A stretch of 64,000 nucleotides of DNA from Blastocystis hominis (GCF_000151665.1 NW_013171834.1:64501-128500); one strand, 5' to 3'. Positions 53,722 through 64,000 are shown, counted from the stretch's first letter. The notes: generated by a model from the sequence alone, not told the origin. Numbers and translations: made by a program.

Positions 53722-54515
53722 ATGCCTATTGTAGGTTTAGATTCGATTCGCAAGAAGGATGAGGAGGACGAGAAGCGGAACAACCAGTATTATACAGGAG
53801 GAGTGAATTCTCAAGGTGGAGGAAGGTATATTTTTAGTTTGTGAATTTTGACATGTAGCGGACTATCTGTCGTCGGAGGAAATGACGACAAGTTTGGATT
53901 GAATGAGTTGTTGACTCGTTAGACCTGCCAACTCCGTTCTTATTAAGCTTTACAAAAACGGTTATATTGAAAACGGGAATGAATTCTGCAAGTGTGATGA
54001 CACCGAAGAACACAAACGAATCTACCAAACCTTGATAGAAGGGTATAGTTAATCGTCTCTTTTCGAATCAGATATGTTCCCAAAAAGTACGAGAATCTTG
54101 TTCGTACTCAAGGCTTTAAGATATATGTGGATGACCATCGTGAGGAGATTTATCAGCCGCCTCCACCTCGCTTTGGATACAAGGGGAATACGCTCGGAAG
54201 TTCTCAGTATGCTTCTTCGTTGATTGTGACGTAGTGCTCCCGCGGAGGAAATCAGAGCGGGTCCTGGAATGTTCAACAATTATCCCCAGAAGGAGACTGT
54301 CCCCATTCGCGTGAATTTGGCTGTCGGACGTTCCATCACTCTGAATGTAACGGAGGATTGGAACTGCGAAGATTTGTATGCCGCTGTGGCCGAACAAACA
54401 CCGGATTTGAATTTTGAGTTGATGACCGCGTTTCCTCCTAAAAAGATTGGCTGCACTTCAGATAAAGTTCTAAAGCAAGGATTGGGCAAAACGGTGATTC
54501 GGCAAGTGAAACATT
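53722..54515 (+). CDS. p47/Shp1-type SEP-UBX cofactor of Cdc48/p97; stop made by polyadenylation
   Basis: Adaptor of the Cdc48/p97 segregase. Five exons (introns 33, 31, 29 and 28 nt) give 224 residues, shorter than p47 because the UBA domain is missing at the N-terminus. Marks: DEEDEKRNNQYYTGGVNSQG (the family YYTGG), SEP domain SVLIKLYKNGYIENGNEF ... EGYVPKKYENLV ... KIYVDDHREEIYQPP, then the UBX domain from VPIRVNLAVGRSITLNVTED to FELMTAFPPKKIG. The frame ends CAA GTG AAA CAT T (54515), then CGTG, then TGTTTGTT, so TAA is completed by poly(A). An in-frame ATG further upstream (53647) could add 25 residues. Confidence 0.9.
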
Positions 54516-54519
54516 CGTG

Positions 54520-54527
54520 TGTTTGTT
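54520..54527 (+). terminator. 3'-end motif of the UBX gene
   Basis: Exact TGTTTGTT; 4 nt (CGTG) separate it from the T that would start TAA. Confidence 0.85.
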
Positions 54528-55018
54528 GAAATACGTTTTATTTTTAAAATTAGGTTGTGGTATCATTTGGGAATCAACGAATCACTCCTACTCTTCATTT
54601 GATTCTATTTAAATGGAAATGTAAATTTAAAACAATGTTACACATATTTCCAGACCCTTGCAAAATGGAGGGAGATTTCCATACATACAACTCGTGTCCT
54701 TTACAGTACATATAAAAAGAAACACAAGTAGAGTACAGATGACAAAAATAACTCTGAAAGAGCCATTTCCATGTTACAAACGATCCTTTTCCAAAAGGAT
54801 GTATCTGAGAACGAGTTGTGTTCAGTCTGTAAACAACTCTGCGACTTCCTATTCAATTTTAACTGCATTGGTTGATTCGTATACACAGAAGCAAGCCACT
54901 AATAAAAATGCATTGCAATAAAACTGAATAACCGTCCAAACCATCCCAACATTTAGAAATAGTGCCTATTTTTCAATATCTAAACTAACGATAATATCGC
55001 TTCTTTGTTGAAATTGCC
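54528..55018. other. Intergenic spacer with an unassigned plus-strand frame
   Basis: 490 bp, AT rich. A plus-strand frame contains ENELCSVCKQLCDFLFNFN, faintly like a saposin start, but no splice path gives a whole gene, so I leave it unassigned. Confidence 0.4.
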
Positions 55019-55803
55019 ATGGTACGACTGTAGCGAGTCTGACTCATTGAACAGTTTTCATTGATATCGGGGTTTTGTAAATGGTACAACAGCAAGAAGG
55101 AGGTATTTTTACTGATCGTTGGGCTTGATAACGCTGGAAAGACAGTGACTCCTAGCACGTTGCCATAACGTTTAGACCTTCCTGGAGCAAATGAAGGGCG
55201 TTTTTAGTAATACTCCCGTACGAGCACTCGACCGCATTCCTCCAACCGTTGGCTTAAATGGTAGTCCTTCTGGACGAAGTTCACTGTAGTTGCTACTATA
55301 GAGATTGAGGACGCTCGTGTTGTGATTTGGGACGTCGGTGGTCATGTTTCCGTCGTGTAGAAATGTTGATCCCTAGAAATCCATGCGTTCGATGTGGAGC
55401 AAATACTACCGAGACTGTCACGGTGTGATCTTTCTCGTAGACAGCAGCGATCCGGATCGTTTTAAGGAAGTGAAAGATGAACTTCGTAGCATCAGGTTGT
55501 GTGGTTGATGTGCAGGCGATTTAGCAGCAAACACGGATTTGGAGGACCTCCCGATTCTGATTTGTGCGAATAAGCAAGACTTGGCAGAAGCTGTGGATCC
55601 GGAAGTGATTCGCAACGTTCTGGGGAATGTGATATCGGAGCATAAGCACACTCACGCTTTTCGTTTTCAAGGAACGTCCGCATTGACGTGGTAGGAAGTA
55701 GGAGAGGAGATTTGATGGTAGCGAGGGAATTCGCACGGGCGTGTCATGGGTGGTGGGCCGCGCAGAGCAAACGAACCGTGCGAAGCTGGCGCCTTCGAAT
55801 TAG
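55019..55803 (+). CDS. ARFRP1/Arl3p-like Golgi small GTPase
   Basis: ARF-related GTPase of the trans-Golgi. Seven exons; the first holds only the ATG, followed by a 33-nt intron, then introns of 29-31 nt. The 199-residue product shows LLIVGLDNAGKTTFLEQMKG (P-loop), IPPTVGLNVATI (switch I), WDVGGHKSMRSMW (switch II, H in place of Q), YYRDCHGVIFLVDSSDPDRF, CANKQDL and TSALT. The YYxxCHGVI(F/Y)(L/V)(V/I)DS block and the insert NTPVRALDRIPPT are typical of ARFRP1. The usual glycine at position 2 is replaced (MFSLISGF), as in ARFRP1, which is acetylated rather than myristoylated. Stop TAG is encoded. Confidence 0.92.
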
Positions 55804-55915
55804 CGGAATCGAGTGTTTTTTGTAAATTGTCTTTTCAGCTTTTTGTTGGAATCATTCGAATGAAACGCCCCATTAGAACTCATTTTTTGTTTCAAATTGA
55901 GGACCTGCTTGAACG

Positions 55916-57499
55916 ATGGACTATGCTGCAGGTGTAGATATTGTGAATGAGAGCCAGTTTGCCGATGGGACACTGACTTCCCAAAAGCGAAGAGTGGCCT
56001 ATTACTACGACAGTTGGCTTGGTCTGACCTCGTTTATCTTGTAGCGGAGATCGGAAACTACAGTTATGGAAAGCATCATTGTTGGAAAGTAGTGTTTTTG
56101 TCGAACTTGAATGGCAGCCGCACCGCGTACGAATTGTTCACCACCTGCTGCTGGCCTACGATCTCTGCAAAGAAATGGACATGTTTGTAGGAATGGGTTT
56201 CTTTTTCCCATCAGAAACCAGCGCTCACGGATTACAAGGACATCATGCGCTTCCACTCCGACGACTATGTGAACTTTTTGCGAACGATCAATCCTGACAA
56301 CGCTGCGAGCATGCAAAAGGAGCAGATCCAGTGTACTCCCCGCAGTCGATCGCCCTGACGCCCTAGTCAACGTGGGCGAGGACAGTCCGGTGTTCGACGG
56401 GCTCTTCGATTACATCCGCTCCTACTGCTCCGGATCGATCGGCGGCGCGTGCCGGCTGAACGAAGGCCTCTCCGACGTCGTGATCAACTGGTCGGGCGGT
56501 CTGCACCACGCCAAGAAGTCGGAAGCCTCCGGATTCTGCTATGTGAACGACATCGTGCTGGCGATTTTAGAACTGCTCAAGTACGCGAATTCCACGCTTT
56601 TCACGCAGAAAATTCACGCGCGTGCTGTACATCGACATCGACATCCATCACGGCGACGGCGTGGAAGAAGCCTTCTACACGACCAACCGCGTCATGACCG
56701 TCTCCTTCCACAAATTCGGCGACTTCTTCCCCGGCACCGGCGACATTTCGGTATTCCAAAAATCGGGCCTATTTTTTACTCGCAGGACATCGGATTCGGC
56801 GAAGGAAAAGGATACTCGCTCAACTTCCCGCTCCGCGCCGGCATCGACGACGCGAACTTCGTCGCGATCTTCGAGCCGGTTTCTCCGGTTTCTCCGTTCG
56901 ATCTAGGTGATCCGCGGCGTGATGGAACACTATCAGCCGGAAGCAATTGTGTTACAGTGCGGCGCGGACTCGCTCTCCGGCGACCGTCTCGGCTGCTTCA
57001 ATCTCTCTTTAAAGGGCCACGCGCAGTGCGTGAAGTTCGTGCGGTCGTTCGGGCTGCCGACGCTGGTGCTGGGGGGCGGCGGATATACGGTGCGGAACGT
57101 ATCGCGATGCTGGACGTACGAAACGGCGATCGTGCTGGGGAAGGAGGTGAAGAACGAACTGCCGTTCACGGACTATCTGGAGTATTTCGGGCCGGATTAT
57201 TCGCTGCAGATCACGCCGAGGTGGGAGAGAAGGGGGGAGATGACGCGTAGCAACATGGAGAATATGAATGATGCGAAGTATCTGAACGCGCAGCTAGGGA
57301 CGCTGATGAGGCAGCTGGAGGCGCTGGAGGATGTGCCGGGGCTGCAGATCGAGAGTGCGGAGAAGCCGAAGGTGATGATGGCGGGAGGGGTTGAGTGTAG
57401 ACGCCGAATCGGGTGAAGATGGAGGAGGTGGAGGAGGGGAATCCGGATCAGCACGAAGAAGTGCTGAAGAAGGAGGCGGAAGGAGAGTTCGCTGCATAG
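55916..57499 (+). CDS. Class I histone deacetylase (Rpd3/HDAC1-type)
   Basis: Zinc-dependent lysine deacetylase. Ten exons (introns 28-35 nt) give 436 residues. Marks: [29 protein letters not shown] (family HPMKPHR altered to HHCWKPHR), [60 protein letters not shown] (active-site HH), [34 protein letters not shown] and [18 protein letters not shown]. The C-terminal tail is acidic. Zinc ligands D, H and D are all present. Several introns include small pseudo-repeats (GTTTCTCCGGTTTCTCCG). The TAG lies directly before TGTTTGTT. SAP18 in this window is a plausible partner. Confidence 0.96.
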
Positions 57500-57500
57500 T

Positions 57501-57508
57501 TGTTTGTT
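57501..57508 (+). terminator. 3'-end motif of the HDAC gene
   Basis: Exact TGTTTGTT beginning 2 nt after the encoded TAG, the tightest spacing in the window. Confidence 0.75.
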
Positions 57509-57589
57509 TTTACGTGAACTTTGTTTTTTGGAAATCGCGTTTCCGGGTGGAGATACCGCCATCTGTACTATTACGATCACCTGTCAAGG

Positions 57590-59175
57590 ATGAATGAAGC
57601 ACAACAATACACTTTGTGGTTTCCAGACTATCTGTTTATACGCTACATCGGAAAAGGGTCGTACGGGGATGTCTACTACTGCATTCGCAAGATTGATAAC
57701 ACCAAAGTCGTTCTGAAAATTGTGGGCGTAATTTGAGTATGTAATTATAGATTCGGAACTTGGAGAACGAGCAAGACGGATTGTCTGTGACAACGATCCG
57801 AGAGATGAAGTTCTTGCAATATTGCCAACATCCCTGTATTGTGAAAATCCTGGATATAATATCTCCACGAAGTACGAAGAATAAGCTATTTAGTTTTATT
57901 AATAAATAGTTACCGCGCCAAGCGATGACAATCACTTATATCCGTTAGCGATCGTGATGGAATACGTGGACCACGATCTCCTCGGTCTTTTAAAATCAGC
58001 GCGGGTGGGCTACACAGAGTGGTTATCCGTCTCCTCTGTGAAATGGATCATGTTCCAGCTTTTTTCTGTGTTAAACTATTTACACACAAGCCACATCATC
58101 CACCGCGATCTCAAATCAGCAAACATCCTCATTACCCGTACCGGCGACCTCAAACTCGCCGACTTCGGCCTCTCTCGCTTCATCAACAATCCCATGATCA
58201 CCAACTACACCTCCCGCGTCATTACTCTCTGGTATCGTCCCCCCGAGCTCCTTCTCGGCGTTTCCCAGTACGGTCCCGAAGTGGACATCTGGTCGGCGGG
58301 ATGCATCTTCGTCGAGCTTCTCACCGGCATGGTTCTCTTCGCCGCGCACGAGCACACCGAGCTCTGCGAACTGGAGCTCATCTTCCAGCGCTGCGGATAC
58401 CCCGACGATCCGGCTCTGCTTCATCTCATGAGGTCCGTGCATCAAATCCGCATTCCGTATAGAAAGAACAATATTCGCTTCCAGCGCCGGTTTCCACGGT
58501 CCATCCCCGCGGTTCTCCGCGATTTCTGCCGCGCCACGAAGTGCCGCGATTTTCGCGAAATCCCCGCGGAAGCGCTGGACCTCATCGACTCGATCCTGCA
58601 GACCTCCCCGCGGAAACGCTGGACGGCGGAGCAAATCCTGCGCCATCCGTTTTTCGCGGAGATGGGCGCGCTCTCCTTCGCCTTTCCCGCGCTCCGCCAC
58701 GGCGGTTTCCACGATTTGGAGGTCAAGACCATGGTCGTCGAGGGATTGGTTTCTCCTTTTTCCCCGCGGGTGACGCGTAGGCTCCCGACGTGCACCGACG
58801 AACCGTCGTCAAAACCGCGGGGGACGTACAGGCCCTGCGACGCTTCGCGGAAACGCCCAGGAACTCGGCAATGCCCAGTCAGTCGGAAATTCCCAGGAAA
58901 GCCGAGTCGTCGCTCCCCGCGGAAATTCCTGAGGAACCGGTTGCGGAGATTCCCGCGGGGAAGGGCGAAGAAAAAGAGGCGGGGAAAAACGCGCGAAGAT
59001 TGGCGGGATCGGATGAAACGCCCAATCCAGTGAATGAAACGCCGCCGATCGAAGCAAAAGAAAAAAAAGAAGAAAAAGAAAAAGAAGAAAAAGAAGAAGA
59101 AAAAGAAAAGGAAGAAAAAAAGGAAGAAAAAGAAGTAAAAGAAAAGTTGGAGGATGGTAACAATAAAACCCAGAG

Positions 59176-59245
<70 letters not shown>

Positions 59246-59499
59246 TCGGAACCTTCGTTGAGACGAGGAAAACCTTTGGGGATGAAGAAGAAGGCGATGT
59301 GGCATGTGATGATGGCGCGAAAGCGGCGCGAAGCCGAAGAATCGGAATATGAACTGCGCGAAGAAGAGGAAAACAACGAGGACTTGATTCTGAACGAAGA
59401 CTTCATTGAGACAGAAAACGAAATGACGTTCTTAAACGAGAGTTCTGAGGAAAGATCGAAGCGGAGAGAAAGGAAACATACTGGGATTGTAGTCGTAGT

Positions 59500-59534
<35 letters not shown>

Positions 59535-60109
59535 GGAGTGTTCAAATTCTTGATCGTGAACCGAGAAGATCTAGGAGGAGACGAAAAACGAGATCAATCA
59601 AGATGGATGAACAGGATGAAGATGATTATGTTGAGCCGGCTCCAAAACGCGCGAGAACGCGCAGTAAGCCAAGCTCCAGAGCAAACACACGGAAAGGAAC
59701 GAAGGCACCAAGCACAAGAAAAGCGCAAAGTCGATCCGATTTAGAGTCTAACTGCACAAACACGTTTGGCACTTCCACAACACAGCATGATGAACTCGCT
59801 TCAAACGAAGTGACAGTAACAATAGGTGATAACACTACGGATGCGACAGAGGTGAAAGATACAGAAAACAACACGAGTTCACTCACAAACAATGATGTGG
59901 GAACCAAGCCAAAGAGAAGGGTGGGTCAAAGCAGGATAAACGATGGGGAAAAGTGGCTGGAGTACTTAACACGATTAGATGAGGAAAAGGAAAGAAAGCA
60001 GCGAGAAAGCGAATTGGAGTATATTCGAAAGAGTAAACTACGCCAAGAACGCTATAGGGAGCAGCAGCTGAAATATTCAAAGTCGAATTCAAAGGCAAGG
60101 ACACAGTAA
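57590..60109 (+). CDS. Cyclin-dependent-kinase-like kinase with long charged tail
   Basis: CMGC kinase of the CDK family, nearest the transcriptional CDK9/CDK12 group. Four exons (introns 29, 38 and 32 nt) give 806 residues, of which the first ~330 are the kinase. Marks: IGKGSYGDVYYC, VVLKI, the PITALRE-like helix LSVTTIREMKFLQ, VMEYVDHDLLGLL, HRDLKSANIL, DFGLSR, YTSRVITLWYRPPELLLG, DIWSAGCIFVELL, and RWTAEQILRHPFF. The DFG and activation-loop threonine are intact. The ~470-residue tail is lysine/glutamate rich, with an NE repeat, poly-aspartate, basic (RRSRRRRKTRS) and acidic parts, and ends in an arginine/glutamate helix. Such tails often bind RNA polymerase II or chromatin. Stop TAA is encoded. 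Confidence 0.9.
59177..59244. repeat. 6-bp coding repeat (NE run)
   Basis: AACGAA units encode alternating Asn-Glu in the kinase tail. Confidence 0.9.
59499..59534. repeat. GAT trinucleotide repeat
   Basis: Runs as poly-aspartate in the kinase tail. Confidence 0.95.
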
Positions 60110-60299
60110 TGTTTTTCTGATTGCAGAACTCATATGTGTGCATAATGAGTTAGGTTTGATATGAATCTTTTTAAAAGTTTCAATTTTGGTAATACTATTA
60201 TGATATTCCACGTTTTTGTTTTTAAGAAAATGTGCAGTTACAGAATCAATTGTGTTTCTCCATATTTTCTTTTAAACCGTAACCGCTGCTCGTATAATA

Positions 60300-61964
60300 A
60301 TGCCGATTGATGTTGAGAAAGGATTTCACAAGGGAACGCTCTTCACGTGCGTTTTGGCAATAACGGCACAGAGTGTAATGAACCTTATTATTTTACCAAC
60401 GATGCCCTTTATGGTTAAGTATTATATTCCTGATGTAGTATTGTGTATTTTGGTTAATGTTAGGTTGATATTAGTGAAGTTGGCTATTACTCTGGATTTA
60501 TCTTATCCCTTTACTATCTAGGGCAAATACCCGGGTGCATTTTCTGGGGTTGGTACGCAGACCAGCATGGTCGAAAGAAAGCGCTTCTTATTATCACTTT
60601 ATGTATGATTTTGAATGTGTAAGTCATTTCTAGTCAACGTAATTTGCACATCGGGACTTGGAATTAGTTCAAACTATTATCTCACTCTAGTAATCCGCCT
60701 AATTCACGGATTTGCGGATGGTGCACTAAACGTTACGAAAACAATGATTGCTGAAATATCAAACGAACGAAACCTTCCTCTGGGAACCAGCTTTGTCTTT
60801 TTAGGCGCAGCACTAGGGCGTCTTTTAGGCCCTGTATTGGGCGGCTATCTTTCTCATCCAGAGAACTTTTCGACTCTCACCTCACACTTCCCCATTCTCC
60901 TTTCTGTAATCCGCTCTTTTCACACTTCTAATGCTATTAGCATCCTTTCCTCCTTCCATTCGGTATTTCTGCGTTCATGTTTGTGTTTGTCGCTGTGTCG
61001 CTGCTTCTATTCTCGGAAGAAACGATTTCCGAAGAAGAAATGACGACTTCTCGAGAATGCAAGGCGGAAATGAAGCGCGAAATCAGCGGAATTCTGCGAA
61101 AAGGATCAAAGGACTACATCAATTCGCACGAACAATTGCTTCTCCAATACCACAAATACTCAAAGTATTCGTCAATCCTCAAAGAACGAGATGTGCTTCT
61201 TACCGTGCTTCTCTATCTGCTTCTCTCTCTCTGCCAAATGGCTTTCGACTCCTTGTTTTCTCCTGTGTTGGCGAACAAGAAGATTTATGGTGGATTCGAA
61301 ATGTCGAGCGAGGAAATCAGTTTGATTCTCATGGTCGCCAGCCCCATCGCGCTTGTGACGAGTACGCATTGAAAAAGGCCGAGTCACGGTTAGTTTTATA
61401 TTCTCCGTCTCTTCGAAAGCTTTTCACCTATCGAAGAACTTTGATGATCAACGCTCTTGGAATAGCATTCTGTATGTTCATCTATCCAATCGAGTCTCTC
61501 TTCAATCAGTATAACAAAACCGTCGTATTTACCGTTGTGATTGTGATGTACTCCGTGTACCTCGTGTTCCGGAGCCTCGCGTTTAAGTCCGGATAGAACG
61601 CTTCTCTCACCTCTAGTTTCTGCATCGTAGTTGTCTCCAACGTGTCGTACAAAGAATTCCGAGGAACCATCATGGGTTTGTCGCAGACAGTCGGCAGTTT
61701 GGGTCGTTTCCTTGTAGCCTTCGCTTGGTTTTGCTCATGTAGGGTCCTTCGTTGCTTCCCATTCTCTACGGATGGAGCTGCCACAAGAACTATTTCCCTA
61801 TTCATCATGGTTTGGCTTTCTATGTGCGATTGGAAGCGAGGATTGAGTCGTAGATTCTCGGATTAGTTATCCTCTTGGCTGCGGTCATAATTCACTTCTT
61901 AACGGATGTGTGTGACAAGGGAAGAGGTTCAATCACTTCTACGATTGTTCATAGCAACAAGTAG
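60300..61964 (+). CDS. Major facilitator superfamily transporter (ZIFL/DHA1-like), copy 1
   Basis: Twelve-helix proton-linked transporter of the MFS, resembling zinc-induced-facilitator-like and drug:H+ antiporters. Eight exons (introns 29-36 nt) give 480 residues. Marks: start MPIDVEKGFHKGTLFTCVLA, motif A WGWYADQHGRKKALL after helix 2, VIRLIHGFADGALNVTKTMI and AEISNERNLPLGTSF (helix 4-5 region), LGPVLGGYLSHPENF, a central charged loop, and YKEFRGTIMGLSQTVGSLGR (helix 11). The C-terminus is NIVHSNK-like (ITSTIVHSNK). Substrate cannot be told from sequence. The next gene is a clear paralogue. Confidence 0.9.
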
Positions 61965-62302
61965 TCGATCGTAGTTCAATCTTTCTGTGGTGCACGACTG
62001 TTTGTTTACATTCTATTGTTGAAATATATATACCGTTCTCCTTACAAATATTGATAAAGCGTTTACAGAAAAGGCCTTTTCACCAATTCCCCTTCTTCTT
62101 ACACCGAGGTCGTTCAAGTGGCCTATCTCTCTTGGATATCGATAATAAGTTTGTAGTTCTCTGTATTTGTGATCGCTCTGTTTTTGTGTTTTGTGTTTTA
62201 TGTGTTTTAAATACTTCTTGTACTGATTGATTTTCACAAATTACTAATTTACTCTTGAAAAATTTAGGTTTAATGTGATTACTATGTATTATAACCTAGT
62301 TA
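61965..62302. other. Spacer between tandem transporter genes
   Basis: 337 bp, AT rich, holding the 3'-end motif of copy 1 and presumably the promoter of copy 2. Confidence 0.6.
61999..62006 (+). terminator. 3'-end motif of MFS copy 1
   Basis: Exact TGTTTGTT 34 nt after the encoded TAG. Confidence 0.7.
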
Positions 62303-63974
62303 ATGACGCTAAACGTTGAGGAAGGTTTCCACAAGGGCACTTTGATTTCTTGTGTACTGATTTCTCTATTCGGAATCATGTTTGCCATGATGCTAGCACC
62401 GAATACTCCTTACCTTATTCGTATTTATTTACCAAATGTGAAAAATCGCTTATTGAGGGTAAATGTCAGCTTTCAGATGAGGACCTTGGAACTTATACAG
62501 GAATCTTTACTGCCGCTTTCTTTGTAGGAATGATTCCCGGAGCTGTCATGTGGGGACGACTTTCTGACTTGTTTGGAAGAAAACCTGCCATGGTTGCAAC
62601 ATTAATATGTATGAATTTGGATTCGTGACTGATTGACAAGGCAATGTGTTTTGTATTGTCATTTTCAGCTTTTCCACAAACTATACTGCTAGTGTAGTGA
62701 TTCGTCTCATTCATGGTCTTCTTGATGGAGTTCTTCCCATAGCCATAGCGATTGTATCTGAGATATCGAATGAGAGAAACATTGCTTTAGGAACAAGTTC
62801 GATTTTTGTAGGTGTAGCGATTGGAGGGTATTCATTCTCGAAAATCATTCAAATACAGGTTAATAGGATCTGTAATGTGTGGTTATCTTTCTGATCCTAC
62901 ACGAATTCCTTTCCTTGTTGACCGCTTTCCCATATTTGAGAAAGTAGAATTGTTTCGTTGCGTTTTGTAAACGCTAGCAACCGTTTTTGTTCCCCTTCCT
63001 CATTTCTGCAGTTTTACTTGTCATTTCCATTATCCTTTACTTAATTTTGTCAGTTGAAACTCTGACAGAAGAAGAAAGAGCTCACACACAGAAGCTTCGA
63101 GATGGTTTAAAAGTGTGAATGAATAGAAATGATAAAGAATAGAAAGGATTTAGCGCCATTCTTAGGAAATCCAGATCAGAGCTGGATTCAAAAGAACAAT
63201 TGCTTATTACGTTCAACGAACAATCTTCTCCTCGTCATCTTTTCAAGCAAAAGGACTTCTTACTTACGATGACACTATCTGCAATTGTCAGCTTTATTCA
63301 GATGGGCGCTGATACGATTCTTCTCGTAGCTCTTGCCTCTCCGGTTCGAATTGGTGGTTTAAATCTCAGTAACGATATTGTGAGCTTGGTCATGGGAATC
63401 GCTTCTCCTTTCCAGCTGTTCTTAAGTGTGAATGAGATCAAGAATTGATGTGTAGTGCTTTTATCTCCGGTACTAAGTCAGCTATTCCCTTACAAAACGC
63501 AATTTGGGTGGGAAATCTTTTTATTCTCCCTCTTAATCTTCATTGCTCCGTTCATATTGAAGCTGGGAAACGCTGATCCGATGTTGGTGACTGGAATTTT
63601 AATGGCTTATTTGGCACTTCTCACAGTCATTCGAGCTTTGTGCATGAAGTAATCGAATATCGTTTTTATCGAATGTAGCACGTCTACAGTATTATTCGCC
63701 AATCTGAGCTATAAGGAAATACGTGGAACTGTGATGGGATTGGGTCAAATGGCTAGTGGTGTGTGTCGATTTTTGGGTCCATTGATCGTTCCTGTGGTGT
63801 ATTCGTGGAGTTGCAGACCTCACAAATGGATTGATTCTGGATTTTGTTTCTATGTACCAATTGAATAATCAGTATGATGAATAGATTTTAGGAATTTGTG
63901 GAATGTTGTGCAGTGCTTTAGCGATTTGGATTTCGGAGGAGACAAACACGACGAAAGGATCGTTAAAGAAGTGA
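62303..63974 (+). CDS. Major facilitator superfamily transporter (ZIFL/DHA1-like), copy 2
   Basis: Tandem paralogue of the preceding gene. Nine exons (introns 30-39 nt) give 470 residues. Shared marks: start MTLNVEEGFHKGTLISCVLI, motif A WGRLSDLFGRKPAMV, VIRLIHGLLDGVLPIAIAIV, EISNERNIALGTSSIF, GYLSDPTRIPFLV, and YKEIRGTVMGLGQMASGVCR near the end; ends TTKGSLKK before an encoded TGA. Intron positions largely match copy 1 (for example after the helix-1 loop and within the FYI/FYV joint near the C-terminus), which supports duplication after intron gain. No 3' motif is visible before the window ends. Confidence 0.9.
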
Positions 63975-64000
63975 TATTAGATATACACTTACTTACTATT

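Noticed and set aside
54774-54875. Saposin-like fragment (CSVCKQLCDFL)
   Set aside because: Only two cysteines in place, no start exon or remaining saposin cysteines found.
1-64000. Transposons, LTR elements, endogenous viral elements
   Set aside because: No transposase, reverse transcriptase, integrase, capsid-like frame or long terminal repeats were found; repeats are simple tandem arrays or one palindrome.

Overview
This is nuclear DNA of a small-genome protist, and I read it as the anaerobic gut stramenopile Blastocystis. Three things point there. First, nearly every gene is cut by very short introns (about 170 placed, mostly 28-40 nt, GT...TAG). Second, the 8-mer TGTTTGTT follows the 3' end of 17 genes on the sense strand. 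Third, five genes have no stop codon in the DNA at the end of their conserved reading frame; each ends in a T lying exactly 4 nt before TGTTTGTT, so poly(A) addition would complete a TAA. Stop codons made by polyadenylation next to this motif are known from Blastocystis. A bacterial-type tryptophanase that has gained an intron, and paired MORN and leucine-rich proteins, also fit. I worked out exon structures by hand; for every complete gene given an aa length, the spliced length is a multiple of three (or 3n+1 for the five poly(A)-stop genes).

Layout. 1-7.3 kb: DHX29/DHX57-like helicase (cut by the window edge), HINT, KTI12, tRNA-Asp, a TFIIB-like factor, tRNA-Phe. 7.4-14.5 kb: a 2,279-residue KNTC1/Rod-like protein that overlaps the end of an ERD2-like gene. 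15.6-23.6 kb: a purple-acid-phosphatase-like enzyme, an unrecognised helical protein, and a GATOR2 (WDR59/WDR24-type) subunit. 24.3-31.7 kb: MORN-transmembrane and MORN-LRR proteins, a syntaxin, SAP18, an LRR protein and a Rab. 32-42.4 kb: a tentative small gene, tryptophanase, an ADCK/UbiB kinase, an FLZ-like zinc-finger protein and a plant-like FHA-AAA ATPase. 42.6-47.6 kb: a 1,650-residue surface protein with Ig-like modules. 48-54.5 kb: Stm1/HABP4, Old Yellow Enzyme, PCID2/Thp1, RRP15 and a p47-type UBX protein. 55-64 kb: ARFRP1, class I HDAC, a CDK with a long charged tail, and two tandem MFS transporters.

There is no operon logic. The genes are ordinary housekeeping ones (membrane traffic, nutrient signalling, chromatin and transcription, mRNA export, ribosome assembly) mixed with lineage-specific surface and MORN/LRR proteins. 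Packing is very tight: in four same-strand pairs only 18-26 bp separate one gene's TGTTTGTT from the next ATG. I saw no CRISPR arrays, retroelements, DNA transposons or viral remnants.
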